Made by a program: the position numbers and the translations under genes | DNA from: Polyangiaceae bacterium | Lineage (GTDB): Bacteria > Myxococcota_A > Polyangia > Polyangiales > Polyangiaceae | NCBI GenBank assembly: GCA_020846005.1 | Contig: JADLEQ010000041.1 | Location: 1 to 64,000 of the forward strand | Direction: 5' to 3' | Length of the DNA: 64,000 bases | In this document: piece by piece, positions 50,774 to 60,195 of the stretch | How positions within the stretch are numbered: position 1 is the first letter of the stretch | Layout of the letters: every line of letters starts with the position of its first letter | Notes under the pieces: generated by a model | Database searches by the model: none | What the model was told of the DNA's origin: nothing | The model's input: the letters and a program-made list of their open reading frames with translations, nothing else

Positions 50774-53665
50774 GTGATACCGGGATTCGGCAAGCAGTCG
50801 GTGCTGATCGGAGCGGCGCCGCACGCGGACGTACAGCTCGTGGGGCCGGGCGTGGCCGCCGAGCACGCGCGGGTGTCGCTCGAGGGCGGCGTGGCGATGC
50901 TGATGCCCTTGGCGCCCGGCGTGTCCGTCCACGGTGCCCCCGTCGCGCCCGGGGCGCCGGTCCCGTTCGACTTCCACGCGCAGATCCACGTAGCTCAGCT
51001 CCCCGTCCCGACGACACACCCCGCGTTCGCCCTGATGCTGATGCAGCGCGGGCAGGCGGCCCCGACACCGGGGCGGCTCGCGATCGGCCGCGACGCCACG
51101 CGGTGCCACCTGGTCCTCGCGCATTCGAGCGTGTCGGGCCTACACGCCACCTTGACGACCGAGCCGCTCGCCCTGGTGGACGAGGGCTCGTCGACGGGCA
51201 CCTGGGTCGGGCAAACCAAACTCGAGCCGGGGCGGCCGCTGGCGCTCACCCCGGGAGGGATGGCCGCCATCGGGCCCGTCCCCATCTCGACCGAGCTCGC
51301 CCGCGAGCTGCTCGCGGCGCTGGGCGCGGCCCCGGCGGCCGCCGCCGGGCCGTCCAAGCCGAAGCATCGCACCGTGATCGGTCAGGTGCAGATGGGCGCC
51401 GCGGGCGCCGCCTCCAAGACGATCGGGCGCACGCCGGACAACGACATCGTCGTCCCCCACGCTCAGGTCTCGAGCAAGCACGCCGTGCTGCACGAGATCG
51501 GCGGCCAGCTCTTCCTTGAGGATCGCGGCAGCGCGAACGGCACCTACGTGCGCGGCGCGCGGATCCCGCCGGGGCAGCGCGTCCCCGTGCAGAACGGCGA
51601 GAAGGTGTTCGTCGGACCGATGCCGGTGCTCCTGCAGGTGCAGGATCGCCAGATCGCCGTCGTGGTCGAGGACCACTCGGGCGATTGGGCAGGCCGCCCA
51701 CTGTACGAGATCGAGGCGTGGGATCTGGTCGTCCAGGTGCCCGATCGAGACGACTCCAGCCGCCTGAAGACGCTGCTCGACCACGTGAGCTTCAAGGCGC
51801 TCCCGGGCGATCTCATCGCGTTGATGGGCCCGAGCGGCGCCGGCAAGACGACGCTCCTCCTCACGCTGAACGGCTATCTCCCGCCCACGGCGGGTCAGGT
51901 CCGCATCAACGGAGAGGACCTCTACGCCATCTTCGACGCGCTCCGCGGGTCGATCGGGTACGTCCCGCAAGACGACATCGTCCACCCGGAGCTGACGGTC
52001 TGGGAGGCGGTCCGCTACAGCGCGCGGTTCCGCCTCCCCCCAGACTACTCGGACGATGAGATCGATCGGAGGGTCGCCACCACGCTCGCGCAGCTCGGGC
52101 TGGAGTCGGTGCAGCACCTCCAGATCGGGAAGCCCGAGAAGAAGATCCTCTCCGGCGGTCAGCGCAAGCGCGTCAACATCGCGATGGAGCTCGTCACCGA
52201 CCCGGTGATCATGTTCCTCGATGAGCCCACGAGCGGCCTCGCCGCGGACGACACCTCGGCGCTGGTGAGCCTCCTCGCGGAACTCGCCCGGTCGACCGGA
52301 AAGACGATCATCTGCACGATCCACCAGCCGGCCAAGGACGAGTACGAGAAGTTCAACCTCGCGTTGATCCTGGGCCAGGGCGGCATCCCGATCTACTTCG
52401 GACCGACGCAGGACGGCTACCGGTTCTTCGGCGGCTTCCTCGAGCGCAAGGGGCGCGCGAACGGCATCGACAACCCGCGCGACATGTTCGACATGCTCAA
52501 CCAGCGGGAGCGGGACGCTGCCGAGGCCCTGCGGGCACAGAACCCGAACGTGCAGCGCGTCGAGATCCGTGAGGCCGCCGCGCGCGCCTGGAACCAGGAG
52601 TTCTACGCGCCCAGTAGCGCCTTCTTCAACGCGATGTACTCGGGCCGTCGCGCGATTGGGTCCGGCACCAGCCAGCAGGGCGTGCCTCGCCGCCGGCCCA
52701 GCACGTCGGGGCAGTTCGGCCTGCTGCTCAGCCGGTACTTCCGGGTGAAGACGCGAGACGTGAGCGGCACCGTGATCATGCTCGCGCAGGCGCCCATCAT
52801 CGGCGTGCTCCTCGCCCTGGTGTTCGGCGGCCAGAAGGACGCCGTCCCCTACTGGTGCCTCGGGGCTCTGCAAGAGCTCGCGCGCAAGGCCGGCGGGGCC
52901 GGCGGCGACGTGCTGGGCGGGCTCACGCCCACCGCCGATCACTCGGGCGCGCTGTTCTTCCTCGTCGTCTCCGCGGTGTGGTTCGGGACGAGCAACGCCG
53001 CCCGGGAGATCGTCAGCGAGCGGGCCATCTACCTGCGCGAGCGCATGGTGAACCTGAAGCTCCTGAATTACGTGCTGTCGAAGTTCCTGTTGCTGAGCGC
53101 GTTCTGCGTCGTGCAGTGCACGGTGCTGCTCGGCATCGTGTTCTTCGCCCTGGGGTTCCACGGGGGGCCTCAGGCGTTCGGGATCGAGCTCGCGGTGCTG
53201 ATCGTCACCGCGATGAATTCCGTGGCCATCGGCCTCCTGCTCTCGACGCTGGTCATGAGCGCGGAGGCGGCGATGGCGCTCACGCCCATCGCGCTCATCC
53301 CTCAGGTGGTGCTCGGCGGGCTCATGGTGCCCATCACCACCAACCCGCTGCTCGAGTACCCCATGTACGCGGTGCCCGCCCGCTGGGGGTTCCAGGGGGT
53401 GGTCGCGCATGAGCGGGCCGCGGTGGCGCGGGACCCGTCCTGGGTCATCGACCTCAAGCGCCCCGATCTGACCAGCGCATCGGATTTCGTGACGGGAGGG
53501 CGCTTCGAGTGCGCGACGGCGCAGATGGCGAGCATGGACCTGAACGGCGCGTGGGGCTTCACGACGCACGATCTGCCGTGGCTTCCGCCCGCGGTGCTCG
53601 CAGGCATGATGGGCGTGGTGCTCATCGGCATCCTCATCATCCTGAAGCGGCGCGACCGCATCTGA
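50774..53665 (+). CDS. ABC transporter with three N-terminal FHA domains
   Basis: 963 residues. GTG 50774 is chosen by the promoter pattern. Three FHA-like domains come first: a degenerate one (VLIGAAPHADVQLVGPGVAA), one with LAIGRDATRCHLVL, SSVSGLHATL and SSTGTWVGQTKL, and a well-conserved one near residue 215 (TIGRTPDNDIVVPHAQVSSK, then RGSANGTYVRG). An ABCG-type ATPase follows: Walker A GPSGAGKTT near 352, signature LSGGQRKR near 459, Walker B VIMFLDEPTSGL and His switch IHQP. The C-terminal about 290 residues form an ABC2-type membrane domain with about six helices. The substrate is unknown. FHA domains tie it to phospho-signalling, and PP2C and FHA proteins are 3-8 kb upstream. Confidence 0.9.
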   Translation: MIPGFGKQSVLIGAAPHADVQLVGPGVAAEHARVSLEGGVAMLMPLAPGVSVHGAPVAPGAPVPFDFHAQIHVAQLPVPTTHPAFALMLMQRGQAAPTPGRLAIGRDATRCHLVLAHSSVSGLHATLTTEPLALVDEGSSTGTWVGQTKLEPGRPLALTPGGMAAIGPVPISTELARELLAALGAAPAAAAGPSKPKHRTVIGQVQMGAAGAASKTIGRTPDNDIVVPHAQVSSKHAVLHEIGGQLFLEDRGSANGTYVRGARIPPGQRVPVQNGEKVFVGPMPVLLQVQDRQIAVVVEDHSGDWAGRPLYEIEAWDLVVQVPDRDDSSRLKTLLDHVSFKALPGDLIALMGPSGAGKTTLLLTLNGYLPPTAGQVRINGEDLYAIFDALRGSIGYVPQDDIVHPELTVWEAVRYSARFRLPPDYSDDEIDRRVATTLAQLGLESVQHLQIGKPEKKILSGGQRKRVNIAMELVTDPVIMFLDEPTSGLAADDTSALVSLLAELARSTGKTIICTIHQPAKDEYEKFNLALILGQGGIPIYFGPTQDGYRFFGGFLERKGRANGIDNPRDMFDMLNQRERDAAEALRAQNPNVQRVEIREAAARAWNQEFYAPSSAFFNAMYSGRRAIGSGTSQQGVPRRRPSTSGQFGLLLSRYFRVKTRDVSGTVIMLAQAPIIGVLLALVFGGQKDAVPYWCLGALQELARKAGGAGGDVLGGLTPTADHSGALFFLVVSAVWFGTSNAAREIVSERAIYLRERMVNLKLLNYVLSKFLLLSAFCVVQCTVLLGIVFFALGFHGGPQAFGIELAVLIVTAMNSVAIGLLLSTLVMSAEAAMALTPIALIPQVVLGGLMVPITTNPLLEYPMYAVPARWGFQGVVAHERAAVARDPSWVIDLKRPDLTSASDFVTGGRFECATAQMASMDLNGAWGFTTHDLPWLPPAVLAGMMGVVLIGILIILKRRDRI

Positions 53666-53711
53666 GCGCCGGGCCGCCCGCGTGGCCAGACGCCTGGCGT
53701 CGGCGCGCGCC

Positions 53712-55814
53712 TCAGCGCGGGAAGGCCGCGGGGTTTCCGCCGTCTACCGTGACGACACAGCCGGTGGTCGCCTCGGCGCGCGCGAGCCAGCCGAACGCCT
53801 CGGCGACGTCCTCCGCGAGCGTCTCGCGGGCGAGGAGGTTCTGGCGGAAGTACTCGTCGGGGGTGAGCCCACGCGCCTTCGCGCGCGCCTCGAGCACGCC
53901 GCCGCCGAACAGCGGCGTCCGGATCCGATCAGCGTTCACGGCGTTGGAGCGGATCCCGTGGCGCGCAGCGTCGATCGCGTACTGGCGCATGAGGGCGACG
54001 AGGCCCGCCTTCGCCACGGCGTACGGCCCGAACTCGGGGCCCGGCGCGAACGCGCTCTTGCTGGCGTTGAACAGCAGGCAGCCGCCGAGGCCCTGCGCGG
54101 CCATGGCCTCGACGCACGCTCGCGCCACGCGCTGGTGCGCGAGCAGGTTCACCTCGATCGAGGCCTCGAGCGCCGTGGCCCCCGCCGGCGTGTGCAGGAG
54201 CCCGGACGGGGCCGTCCCCGCGTTCGACACGAGCAGGTCGAGCCCGCCGAAGGCGTCGACCACCGCGCCCACGATCTCACTGATCGCGTCCGGCGAGGTC
54301 ACGTCCCCCGCCGCCCGCGCCACCCGTCCCCCGTGCCGCCCCGCGAGCGAAGCGTACGACTCCTCCAGGCGGGCGGCGTCGCGGTCGGTGAGCAGCACGT
54401 GCGCCCCGAGCTCGAGCAGGTGCGCCGCGGTGGCGAGCCCGATGCCGCCGGCAGCCCCGGTCACGAGCGCGGTCCGCCCGCCGAGCGGCGGAGCCGCGCC
54501 CTTGCCGAGCTTCGCTTGCTCCAGGCTCCAGTACTCGACGTCGAAGAGATCGAGCGGCGCGACCGGGCGGTACTTCCCGGCGGCTCGGGCGTCGAGCATC
54601 ACGCGCGCGTCGTGCGCGTAGACGTCGCCGGCGATCCGCGCGTCCGCGAGCGTCGCGCCGAGCGCGAGCGCGCCGACCCCGGGGACGACCACGATCCGCG
54701 GCAGGGGATCGAGCGGCTTCACGTCGCGGGCACGCGCGGCTCGCGCGGTGGCGACGTACTCCGCGTAGCGCTCCCCGAACTCGGCGATGGTGCGCTCGAC
54801 GGCGGCGCGCAGATCCGCGCCGGACGGGAGCTCGAGCCACGCGGGCCACGGCTTGACGCGGATCACGTGGTCCGGCGTAGCGGGGCCCGTCTCCGCCAGG
54901 GCGCGGCCCTCGGGGTGGGCGGCGAGCGCGAGGATCTCCGGCTCGCTCCGCCACGCGCCGACGAGGCGCCGGCCCCCGGCCGCTCGCGCCAGCGCGCCGC
55001 GCACGATCGGCGACAGCTCGCGCTGCGTCGCGCGCCGCTCGCGTTCGCCGGACGTGAGCGATGCCATCGGGGCCGCCACGGGCTGGGGGGGCTCGGCACT
55101 CGCGGCGAGGAGCGTCCACCGCCCGTGCCGCGCCTCCAGCCACCGCTCCGCCGCGGCGACGGCCTCGATCATGCGCTCGTAGCTCTCTCGCGCGGTCGCG
55201 CCCCAGGTGAAGATGCCGTGCTGACCGAGCACCAGGACCCCCGCGGCTTCGAGCGCTCCCCCGAGCGCGACGACGGCCCGAGCGAGCACGAAGCCAGGCA
55301 TGACATACGGGACATAGGCCGCGCCGGTCCCCCAGATCTCACCCACGATCTCCGCCGCGCCCGGCTGATCGAGGACGGCGAGGACTGCGTCGGCGTGGGT
55401 GTGGTCGACGTAGCGGGCGGGGATCCAGGCGTGGAGGAGCGCCTCCACGCTGGGAGTGGGGCTCGCGGGATCGAGCATCTGCGCCCGGAGCGCGCGCACC
55501 ATCTGCTCGTCGGAGAGGGCCTCGAGCGCGCACAGGCGACGGAGCGGCTCGAGCCGGCAGGCCGGGAACCCGCGCGGGTCGATCGTCGCGAGATCGTGCC
55601 CGCTGCCCTTCACGTACAGCACCTCGACCGGCGAGCCGTCGACCTCCCGCGCGGACGCCTTCACGCTGGTGTTGCCCCCGCCGTGGAGGACGAGCGCCGG
55701 GTCCTGCCCGAGGAGCCGGGAGGTGTACACACGGAGAGCGAGCGCCTCGCCCCACGCGGGGGCGTAGGCGGCGACGGCGGCCTCGGCCTCGGCCTGAGCG
55801 TATCGGGGCACCAT
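53712..55814 (-). CDS. Bifunctional aldolase / short-chain dehydrogenase
   Basis: 700 residues. The N-terminal about 400 residues are a class II aldolase/adducin domain: LVLHGGGNTSVKA, VKGSGHDLATI, metal-binding His residues in YVDHTHADAVL and GQHGIFTWG. The C-terminal about 260 are a short-chain dehydrogenase: cofactor site LVTGAAGGIG, VSNAGTA, FNASKSAF, catalytic YAVAK, and VNADRIRTPL. This arrangement matches the rhamnulose-1-phosphate aldolase/alcohol dehydrogenase type that turns sugar-phosphate products into further alcohols or aldehydes, but no rhamnose isomerase or kinase gene is adjacent, so the substrate is open. On the minus strand GTGACT (55851-55846), 18 nt and TAGAGT (55827-55822) end 7 nt before the ATG. 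Confidence 0.88.
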   Translation of the reverse strand: MVPRYAQAEAEAAVAAYAPAWGEALALRVYTSRLLGQDPALVLHGGGNTSVKASAREVDGSPVEVLYVKGSGHDLATIDPRGFPACRLEPLRRLCALEALSDEQMVRALRAQMLDPASPTPSVEALLHAWIPARYVDHTHADAVLAVLDQPGAAEIVGEIWGTGAAYVPYVMPGFVLARAVVALGGALEAAGVLVLGQHGIFTWGATARESYERMIEAVAAAERWLEARHGRWTLLAASAEPPQPVAAPMASLTSGERERRATQRELSPIVRGALARAAGGRRLVGAWRSEPEILALAAHPEGRALAETGPATPDHVIRVKPWPAWLELPSGADLRAAVERTIAEFGERYAEYVATARAARARDVKPLDPLPRIVVVPGVGALALGATLADARIAGDVYAHDARVMLDARAAGKYRPVAPLDLFDVEYWSLEQAKLGKGAAPPLGGRTALVTGAAGGIGLATAAHLLELGAHVLLTDRDAARLEESYASLAGRHGGRVARAAGDVTSPDAISEIVGAVVDAFGGLDLLVSNAGTAPSGLLHTPAGATALEASIEVNLLAHQRVARACVEAMAAQGLGGCLLFNASKSAFAPGPEFGPYAVAKAGLVALMRQYAIDAARHGIRSNAVNADRIRTPLFGGGVLEARAKARGLTPDEYFRQNLLARETLAEDVAEAFGWLARAEATTGCVVTVDGGNPAAFPR

Positions 55815-55821
55815 GCGCGCG

Positions 55822-55851
55822 ACTCTAGTGCGGGCGCGGGGGGGGAGTCAC
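55822..55851 (-). promoter_or_regulatory. Predicted leaderless promoter of aldolase-dehydrogenase
   Basis: On the minus strand GTGACT and TAGAGT separated by 18 nt, with the -10 box ending 7 nt before ATG 55814. Confidence 0.4.
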
Positions 55852-55900
55852 GCCGCGCGCCCGGCTGCCGAACGGCGGCCGACCTGGTACGTTGAGCGGC

Positions 55901-56386
55901 GTGAGCCAGCGTTCCGCCGCACCCCAGCAGGGGGATCGCCTCGTCGCGCGCAATCGCCGCGCGAGCTTCGACTATGAGCTCGGCGACGCCTACGAGGCCG
56001 GGCTGGTGTTGATCGGCAGCGAGGTGCGCGCCCTGCGGACGGGCAGCGCCGATCTCTCCGACGCATGGGTCCGCCTCGGCCGCGCGGGCGAGGCGTGGCT
56101 CGAGGGCATGCGGATCCCGCCGCTGAACCACGCGGCGTTCGGGCACGAGGAGCGACGGCCGCGCAAGCTATTGCTCCACGCCGAGCAGATCGAGCGACTG
56201 CGGGCGGCCGTCGAGAAGGACGGCCTCACCGTCGTCGCGACCAAGTGTTACTTCAAGTCGAACCGGGCGAAGGTCGAGATCGCGCTCGCCCGCGGCAAGA
56301 AGAAGCACGACAAGCGCCAGGCGACCCGCGCCAAGGATGCCGAGCGCGAGGCCCGCCAGGCGATGCGGCGGGGCAGAGATCGATGA
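55901..56386 (+). CDS. smpB: SsrA-binding protein SmpB
   Basis: 161 residues. Delivers tmRNA to stalled ribosomes. It has ARNRRASFDYELGDAYEAGL, LIGSEVRALRTGSADLSDAW, LLLHAEQIERL, and the basic C-terminal tail (GKKKHDKRQATRAKDAERE) that enters the mRNA channel. GTG 55901 is chosen over TTG 55892 because TACGTT at 55888-55893 ends 7 nt upstream and would overlap the TTG. Its stop overlaps the next start (ATGA). The tmRNA gene was not seen in the window. Confidence 0.93.
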   Translation: MSQRSAAPQQGDRLVARNRRASFDYELGDAYEAGLVLIGSEVRALRTGSADLSDAWVRLGRAGEAWLEGMRIPPLNHAAFGHEERRPRKLLLHAEQIERLRAAVEKDGLTVVATKCYFKSNRAKVEIALARGKKKHDKRQATRAKDAEREARQAMRRGRDR

Positions 56387-56778
56387 GCGCCCGGCCCGCG
56401 GACACCGCGACCCGAGGGGAGTGGCTCGCGCTCACGGGCGGCGGCGAAGCGCGCGCTCTCGATCTCAGCGGGGACCGCGTGGCGCTGGAGGCCTCGCGCG
56501 CCTTCCCCCCGGGCGCTCCGCTCGGTCTCGCGCTCCCGGGGCTCGCCTCGCCGCTGCGCGTGAAGGTGCGCGGCAGCCGCCGGACGGGCGCCGGGCGCTA
56601 CCTCGTGGAGGGGCGACTCGTGAGCGCCACGCGCGAGGCGCGGGAGCGTCTCGCCGCGCTCAGCGCGCGACCTGCCGGCCCGGCGCCGGGCGACGCTCAG
56701 GTGTCGGCGCCCGCGTCCGCTGCGCCGGCCGAACCCGCCGCGCCCGACGCGCCGCCCGATCCGGACGCGCCGCTCTGA
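56383..56778 (+). CDS. PilZ-like small protein
   Basis: 131 residues coupled to smpB by an ATGA overlap. The first about 95 residues (ARALDLSGDRVALEASRAFP, then PGAPLGLALPGLASPLRVKV, ending YLVEGRLVSATREARERL) follow a six-strand PilZ-like barrel, but the RxxxR and DxSxxG motifs that bind c-di-GMP are incomplete, so ligand binding is doubtful. The last about 35 residues are Ala/Pro-rich and lie over the 3' end of the opposite-strand lipoprotein gene. That overlap of 82 nt between two low-complexity tails makes the exact end uncertain. Confidence 0.6.
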   Translation: MSARPADTATRGEWLALTGGGEARALDLSGDRVALEASRAFPPGAPLGLALPGLASPLRVKVRGSRRTGAGRYLVEGRLVSATREARERLAALSARPAGPAPGDAQVSAPASAAPAEPAAPDAPPDPDAPL

Positions 56779-57365
56779 CCACCCGCGCCCGCGGAGGCGT
56801 CCGCCCCGGCGTCGCTCGCGCCACCACCGCCCGAGCCGCTCACACCGCCGCCAGCGCCGGACGTGCCCCCGGCTCCGGACGCCCCGCTCGCGCCGCTCGT
56901 CCCGCCGGCGCCCGAAGCACCGCTCGCGCCAGCCGCAGCGTCTACGCCCGAGTCCGCGCCCGACGCGCCGCCGCCGCCCCCGGCTCCGGCGCCCCCGCAG
57001 CTCGCCCGCGGGATCGCGGTCAGGATGCACCGGCGCTGCTCGAAGTCGGTACAGCGGTCGTACTCGAAGATGTACGCGACGCAGGCGTCGACGGTCGCTT
57101 GATCGTAGTCGAAGCAGTCGCCCCCCGCAGGGCGGATGTAGCCAGGACAGGCCGCTCGGGTGAGCGCGCCGCAGTGGAGCTTCGTGCTCTGCTGGTCCTC
57201 CGCCGCCACGATCGCCGAGCACGCCGCGTCCTCCCCGACCGCCGCGCCGCTTCCGGGCGGCTGGTAGGTGCCGCGGCGAGAGTCGATCACGTCACCCGTC
57301 TCCTCCGTCGGCGTGCAGGCGACGGCCACGAGCGCGGCCCAGGCGAGGGTGCGAAGCGTCGGCAT
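56697..57365 (-). CDS. Small cysteine-containing lipoprotein with Gly/Ala/Ser tail
   Basis: 222 residues from ATG 57365 (or 225 from ATG 57374). Signal MPTLRTLAWAALVAVAC gives a lipidated Cys17. The middle about 100 residues contain paired cysteines (ACSAIVAAED, LHCGALTRAACPGYI, GGDCFDYDQATVDACVAYI and RCTDFEQRRCILTAIPRASC), likely disulphide-bonded in the envelope. The last about 95 residues are GASGAGG-type repeats, the reverse of the usual order where the spacer follows the lipobox. It overlaps convergently with the PilZ-like gene by 82 nt. The function is unknown. Confidence 0.72.
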   Translation of the reverse strand: MPTLRTLAWAALVAVACTPTEETGDVIDSRRGTYQPPGSGAAVGEDAACSAIVAAEDQQSTKLHCGALTRAACPGYIRPAGGDCFDYDQATVDACVAYIFEYDRCTDFEQRRCILTAIPRASCGGAGAGGGGGASGADSGVDAAAGASGASGAGGTSGASGASGAGGTSGAGGGVSGSGGGGASDAGADASAGAGGQSGASGSGGASGAAGSAGAADAGADT

Positions 57366-57430
57366 CCACCGCATCGTACGCGAGGTCCGGGCGCTTGCCG
57401 AGCCCTCGCCTCGGCGGCGGGCGGCCGCGG

Positions 57431-57460
57431 TTGACGCCCGCGCCGCGGCCGGGCTAGCGG
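57431..57460 (+). promoter_or_regulatory. Predicted leaderless promoter of purH
   Basis: TTGACG at 57431-57436 and TAGCGG at 57455-57460 with an 18-nt spacer. The -10 box ends 7 nt before ATG 57468. Confidence 0.5.
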
Positions 57461-57467
57461 CCCGCCC

Positions 57468-59033
57468 ATGCCCCTCCGCCGCGCCCTCCTCTCCGTCTCC
57501 GACAAGACCGGCCTGGTCGAACTCGCCCGGGCCCTCGCGGCCCGCGGGACCGCCCTGCTCTCGACCGGGGGCACGCTGCGAGCCCTGGCGGACGCTGGCG
57601 TGCCGGTCACCGCGGTGGAGGCGTACACCGGTTCGCCGGAGGTGATGGACGGCCGAGTGAAGACGCTGCATCCGCGCGTGCACGGCGGCCTCCTCGCGCG
57701 CGAGGGGCACGACGAGGCCGACCTCGAGCGATTGGGCGCCGCCCCCATCGATCTCGTCGTCGTCAACCTCTACCCGTTCGAGGCGACGCTCGCACGCGGA
57801 GGCGCCGCGCACGACGAGCTCGTCGAGAACATCGACATCGGCGGCCCGAGCATGCTCCGCTCGGCCGCGAAGAACCACGCGCGCGTCGCGGTGCTGTGCG
57901 ACCCGGCCGACTACCCGCTCGTCCTCGCGGAGCTCGAGGCGCATGGCGAGGTGACGCTCGCCACGAGGGAGCGCCTGGCCGCCAAGGCGTTCGCGCAGAC
58001 GGCGGCCTACGACGCCGCGATCAGCGGCTGGCTCGGCGCGCGCGGCGAGGAGGACGGCTGGCCGCGGACACTCACCCTCCCCCTCCGCAAGGCCTACGGG
58101 CTCCGTTACGGGGAGAACCCGCACCAGCGGGGCGCGTTCTACCAGGACCGCGGCGCGGCGCCGGGGACGCTCGCCCGAGCGACGAGCCTCGGCGCGGGCG
58201 CCAAGGAGCTCAGCTTCAACAACCTAGTCGACGTGGAGGCGGCGCTCGACGCCGTGCGAGACCACGAGGCGCCCGCGGCCGTCGTCGTCAAGCACGCGAG
58301 CCCGTGCGGCGTCGCGACGGCCGCCGCGCTCGCCGACGCCTACGCCGCCGCGCGCGAGGCCGACGCGTTGAGCGCGTTCGGCGGGATCGTGGCGCTCAAT
58401 CGCGCGGTGGACGAGCCGACGGCGCTGCTGCTCGCCGAGACGTTCCTCGAGTGCATCGTCGCCCCGTCGTTCTCCGAGCCGGCGCTGGCGATCCTCCGGA
58501 AGAAGTCCGCGCTTCGTCTCCTCGCCACGGGGGAGTGGCTGCCGCGTGACCACGAGGCGCTCGTCGCCAAGCGCGTGAGCGGCGGCTGGGCCGTGCAGTC
58601 ACGCGACGCGACCGGTCCGGGGGAGGTCCGCGCCGGTCGCGTCGTGACGAAGCGTTCCCCGACGGCGGACGAGCTCGACGCGCTCGAGCTCGCCTGGATC
58701 GCGTGCAAGCACGTCCGCAGCAACGCCATCGTCCTCGCCGCCCGCGGCTCCACCCGCGGCGCGATGACGACGGTCGGGATCGGGGGCGGGCAGACGGCCC
58801 GGGTCCTCGCCGTGGAGATCGCTTGCCAGAAGGCCGGCGATCGCGCGCGGGGCGCCGTCCTCGCGTCCGACGCGTTCTTCCCCTTCCCCGACGGCCTCGA
58901 GGTCGCGATCCGCGCCGGCGTGACGGCCGTCGCGCAGCCCGGCGGGAGCAAGAAGGACGACGAGGTCATCGCGGCCGCCGACGCCGCCGGCCTCGCCATG
59001 GTCATGACCGGCGTACGCCACTTCCGGCACTGA
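57468..59033 (+). CDS. purH: Bifunctional AICAR formyltransferase / IMP cyclohydrolase
   Basis: 521 residues; catalyses the last two steps of IMP synthesis. The N-terminal cyclohydrolase has RRALLSVSDKTGLVELARAL, STGGTLRALADAGVPVT, VMDGRVKTLHPRVHGGLLAR and ENIDIGGPSMLRSAAKNH. The formyltransferase part has LRYGENPHQ, FNNLVDVEAA and the catalytic Lys-His in VVVKHASPCGVA, then LSAFGGIVALN and DAFFPFPDGLE near the end. Other pur genes are not adjacent. The M19 dipeptidase gene follows 17 nt later on the same strand. Confidence 0.96.
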   Translation: MPLRRALLSVSDKTGLVELARALAARGTALLSTGGTLRALADAGVPVTAVEAYTGSPEVMDGRVKTLHPRVHGGLLAREGHDEADLERLGAAPIDLVVVNLYPFEATLARGGAAHDELVENIDIGGPSMLRSAAKNHARVAVLCDPADYPLVLAELEAHGEVTLATRERLAAKAFAQTAAYDAAISGWLGARGEEDGWPRTLTLPLRKAYGLRYGENPHQRGAFYQDRGAAPGTLARATSLGAGAKELSFNNLVDVEAALDAVRDHEAPAAVVVKHASPCGVATAAALADAYAAAREADALSAFGGIVALNRAVDEPTALLLAETFLECIVAPSFSEPALAILRKKSALRLLATGEWLPRDHEALVAKRVSGGWAVQSRDATGPGEVRAGRVVTKRSPTADELDALELAWIACKHVRSNAIVLAARGSTRGAMTTVGIGGGQTARVLAVEIACQKAGDRARGAVLASDAFFPFPDGLEVAIRAGVTAVAQPGGSKKDDEVIAAADAAGLAMVMTGVRHFRH

Positions 59034-59050
59034 CGCGAGGCGAACCCGCG

Positions 59051-60127
59051 ATGAAGCTCGACTACTCGAACCGCCGCGCCGACCCTGAGGGCTGGGCCCG
59101 CGAGCTGGGCATTTCGCGAGCCGCGGTCGATCTCTACCTCGCGAGTGACGTGATCGACCTGCACGTCGACTCGTTCATCTGGAACCGCATCTTCGGCTAC
59201 CGGCTGGAGCGCAGTCACGGCCTCGGCCTCTTCGGGGGCCGCTTCTACTCGCAGGTCGATTTCCCGCGGATCCTCGAGGGTGGCCTCACGGGGGCGACCT
59301 GGGTGATCACGACGAACCCGCTGCGCTCGGCGGCCGGGCGCGCCCGCGCCTTCGCGGCGAACCTGGAGCGCCTGCGCGGGATCTTCGCCGGCGTGTCGGA
59401 GCAGTTCACGGTCGTCGAGGACGTGGCGGGCTATCGCGCCGCCCGCGAGGCGGGGAAGCACGCGGCGTTCCTCGCCATCCAGGGGGGGAGCGCGCTCGAT
59501 CGCGACGCCGACGCCCTGGATCTCATCCCGGGTCGGGCGATCCTCCGCGTGACCGTCGTCCATCTGTACTCGTCGTCGCTCGGCACCACCAGCGCCCCGC
59601 TGCGGCGCGGCGGCGACACCGGGCTCACGGACGCCGGGCGAGACTTCGTGCGCCGCCTCGAGGCCCGCAGGATCTTCCCGGATCTGGCGCACATCTCCCG
59701 GCAAGGCTTCTGGGACGCGGTGGAGGTCCACGATCGCACGCTGCCGCTGCTGGTCACGCACACCGGGGTGTGCGGCGTCCACGAGCACTGGCGCAACCTC
59801 GACGATCGCCAGCTCCGCGCCGTCGCCGACAGCGGCGGGGTCGCCGGCATCATGTACCAGTCGAGCTTCCTCGACGGCAGCTTCCTCGGCTGCCGCGCCG
59901 AGGCCGTGGTGAGGCACCTCGAGCACGCCGTGCAGACGATCGGCGACGACCACGTCGCGCTCGGGAGCGACTGGGACGGCGCCATCACGCCCCCCCTCGA
60001 TCTGAAGACGCCGGTGGAGCTGCCGCGGCTCGTGGAGCTGATGCTGGCGCGCGGCATGAAGGAGTCGTCGATCGTGAAGATCCTCGGAGCGAACTTCCTC
60101 CGGGTCGTCCAGGCCATGCGCGGCTGA
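59051..60127 (+). CDS. M19-family membrane-type dipeptidase
   Basis: 358 residues. A zinc dipeptidase of the renal dipeptidase family. Metal-binding motifs: DLHVDSF, FLAIQGG, FPDLAHISRQGF, VTHTGVCGVH and LGSDWDGAI. No signal peptide is visible, so it is cytoplasmic despite the family name. ATG 59051 with GAGGCG about 12 nt upstream. It begins 17 nt after purH, so it is co-transcribed. The substrate could be a dipeptide or D-amino-acid-containing peptide from cell-wall turnover. Confidence 0.88.
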   Translation: MKLDYSNRRADPEGWARELGISRAAVDLYLASDVIDLHVDSFIWNRIFGYRLERSHGLGLFGGRFYSQVDFPRILEGGLTGATWVITTNPLRSAAGRARAFAANLERLRGIFAGVSEQFTVVEDVAGYRAAREAGKHAAFLAIQGGSALDRDADALDLIPGRAILRVTVVHLYSSSLGTTSAPLRRGGDTGLTDAGRDFVRRLEARRIFPDLAHISRQGFWDAVEVHDRTLPLLVTHTGVCGVHEHWRNLDDRQLRAVADSGGVAGIMYQSSFLDGSFLGCRAEAVVRHLEHAVQTIGDDHVALGSDWDGAITPPLDLKTPVELPRLVELMLARGMKESSIVKILGANFLRVVQAMRG

Positions 60128-60195
60128 ACCGGCGCCCGTCGAGCGTCTGGCGCGCCGGACGCGGCGCGCGCGCGCCGCGGTGCTAGTCCGGGCGC

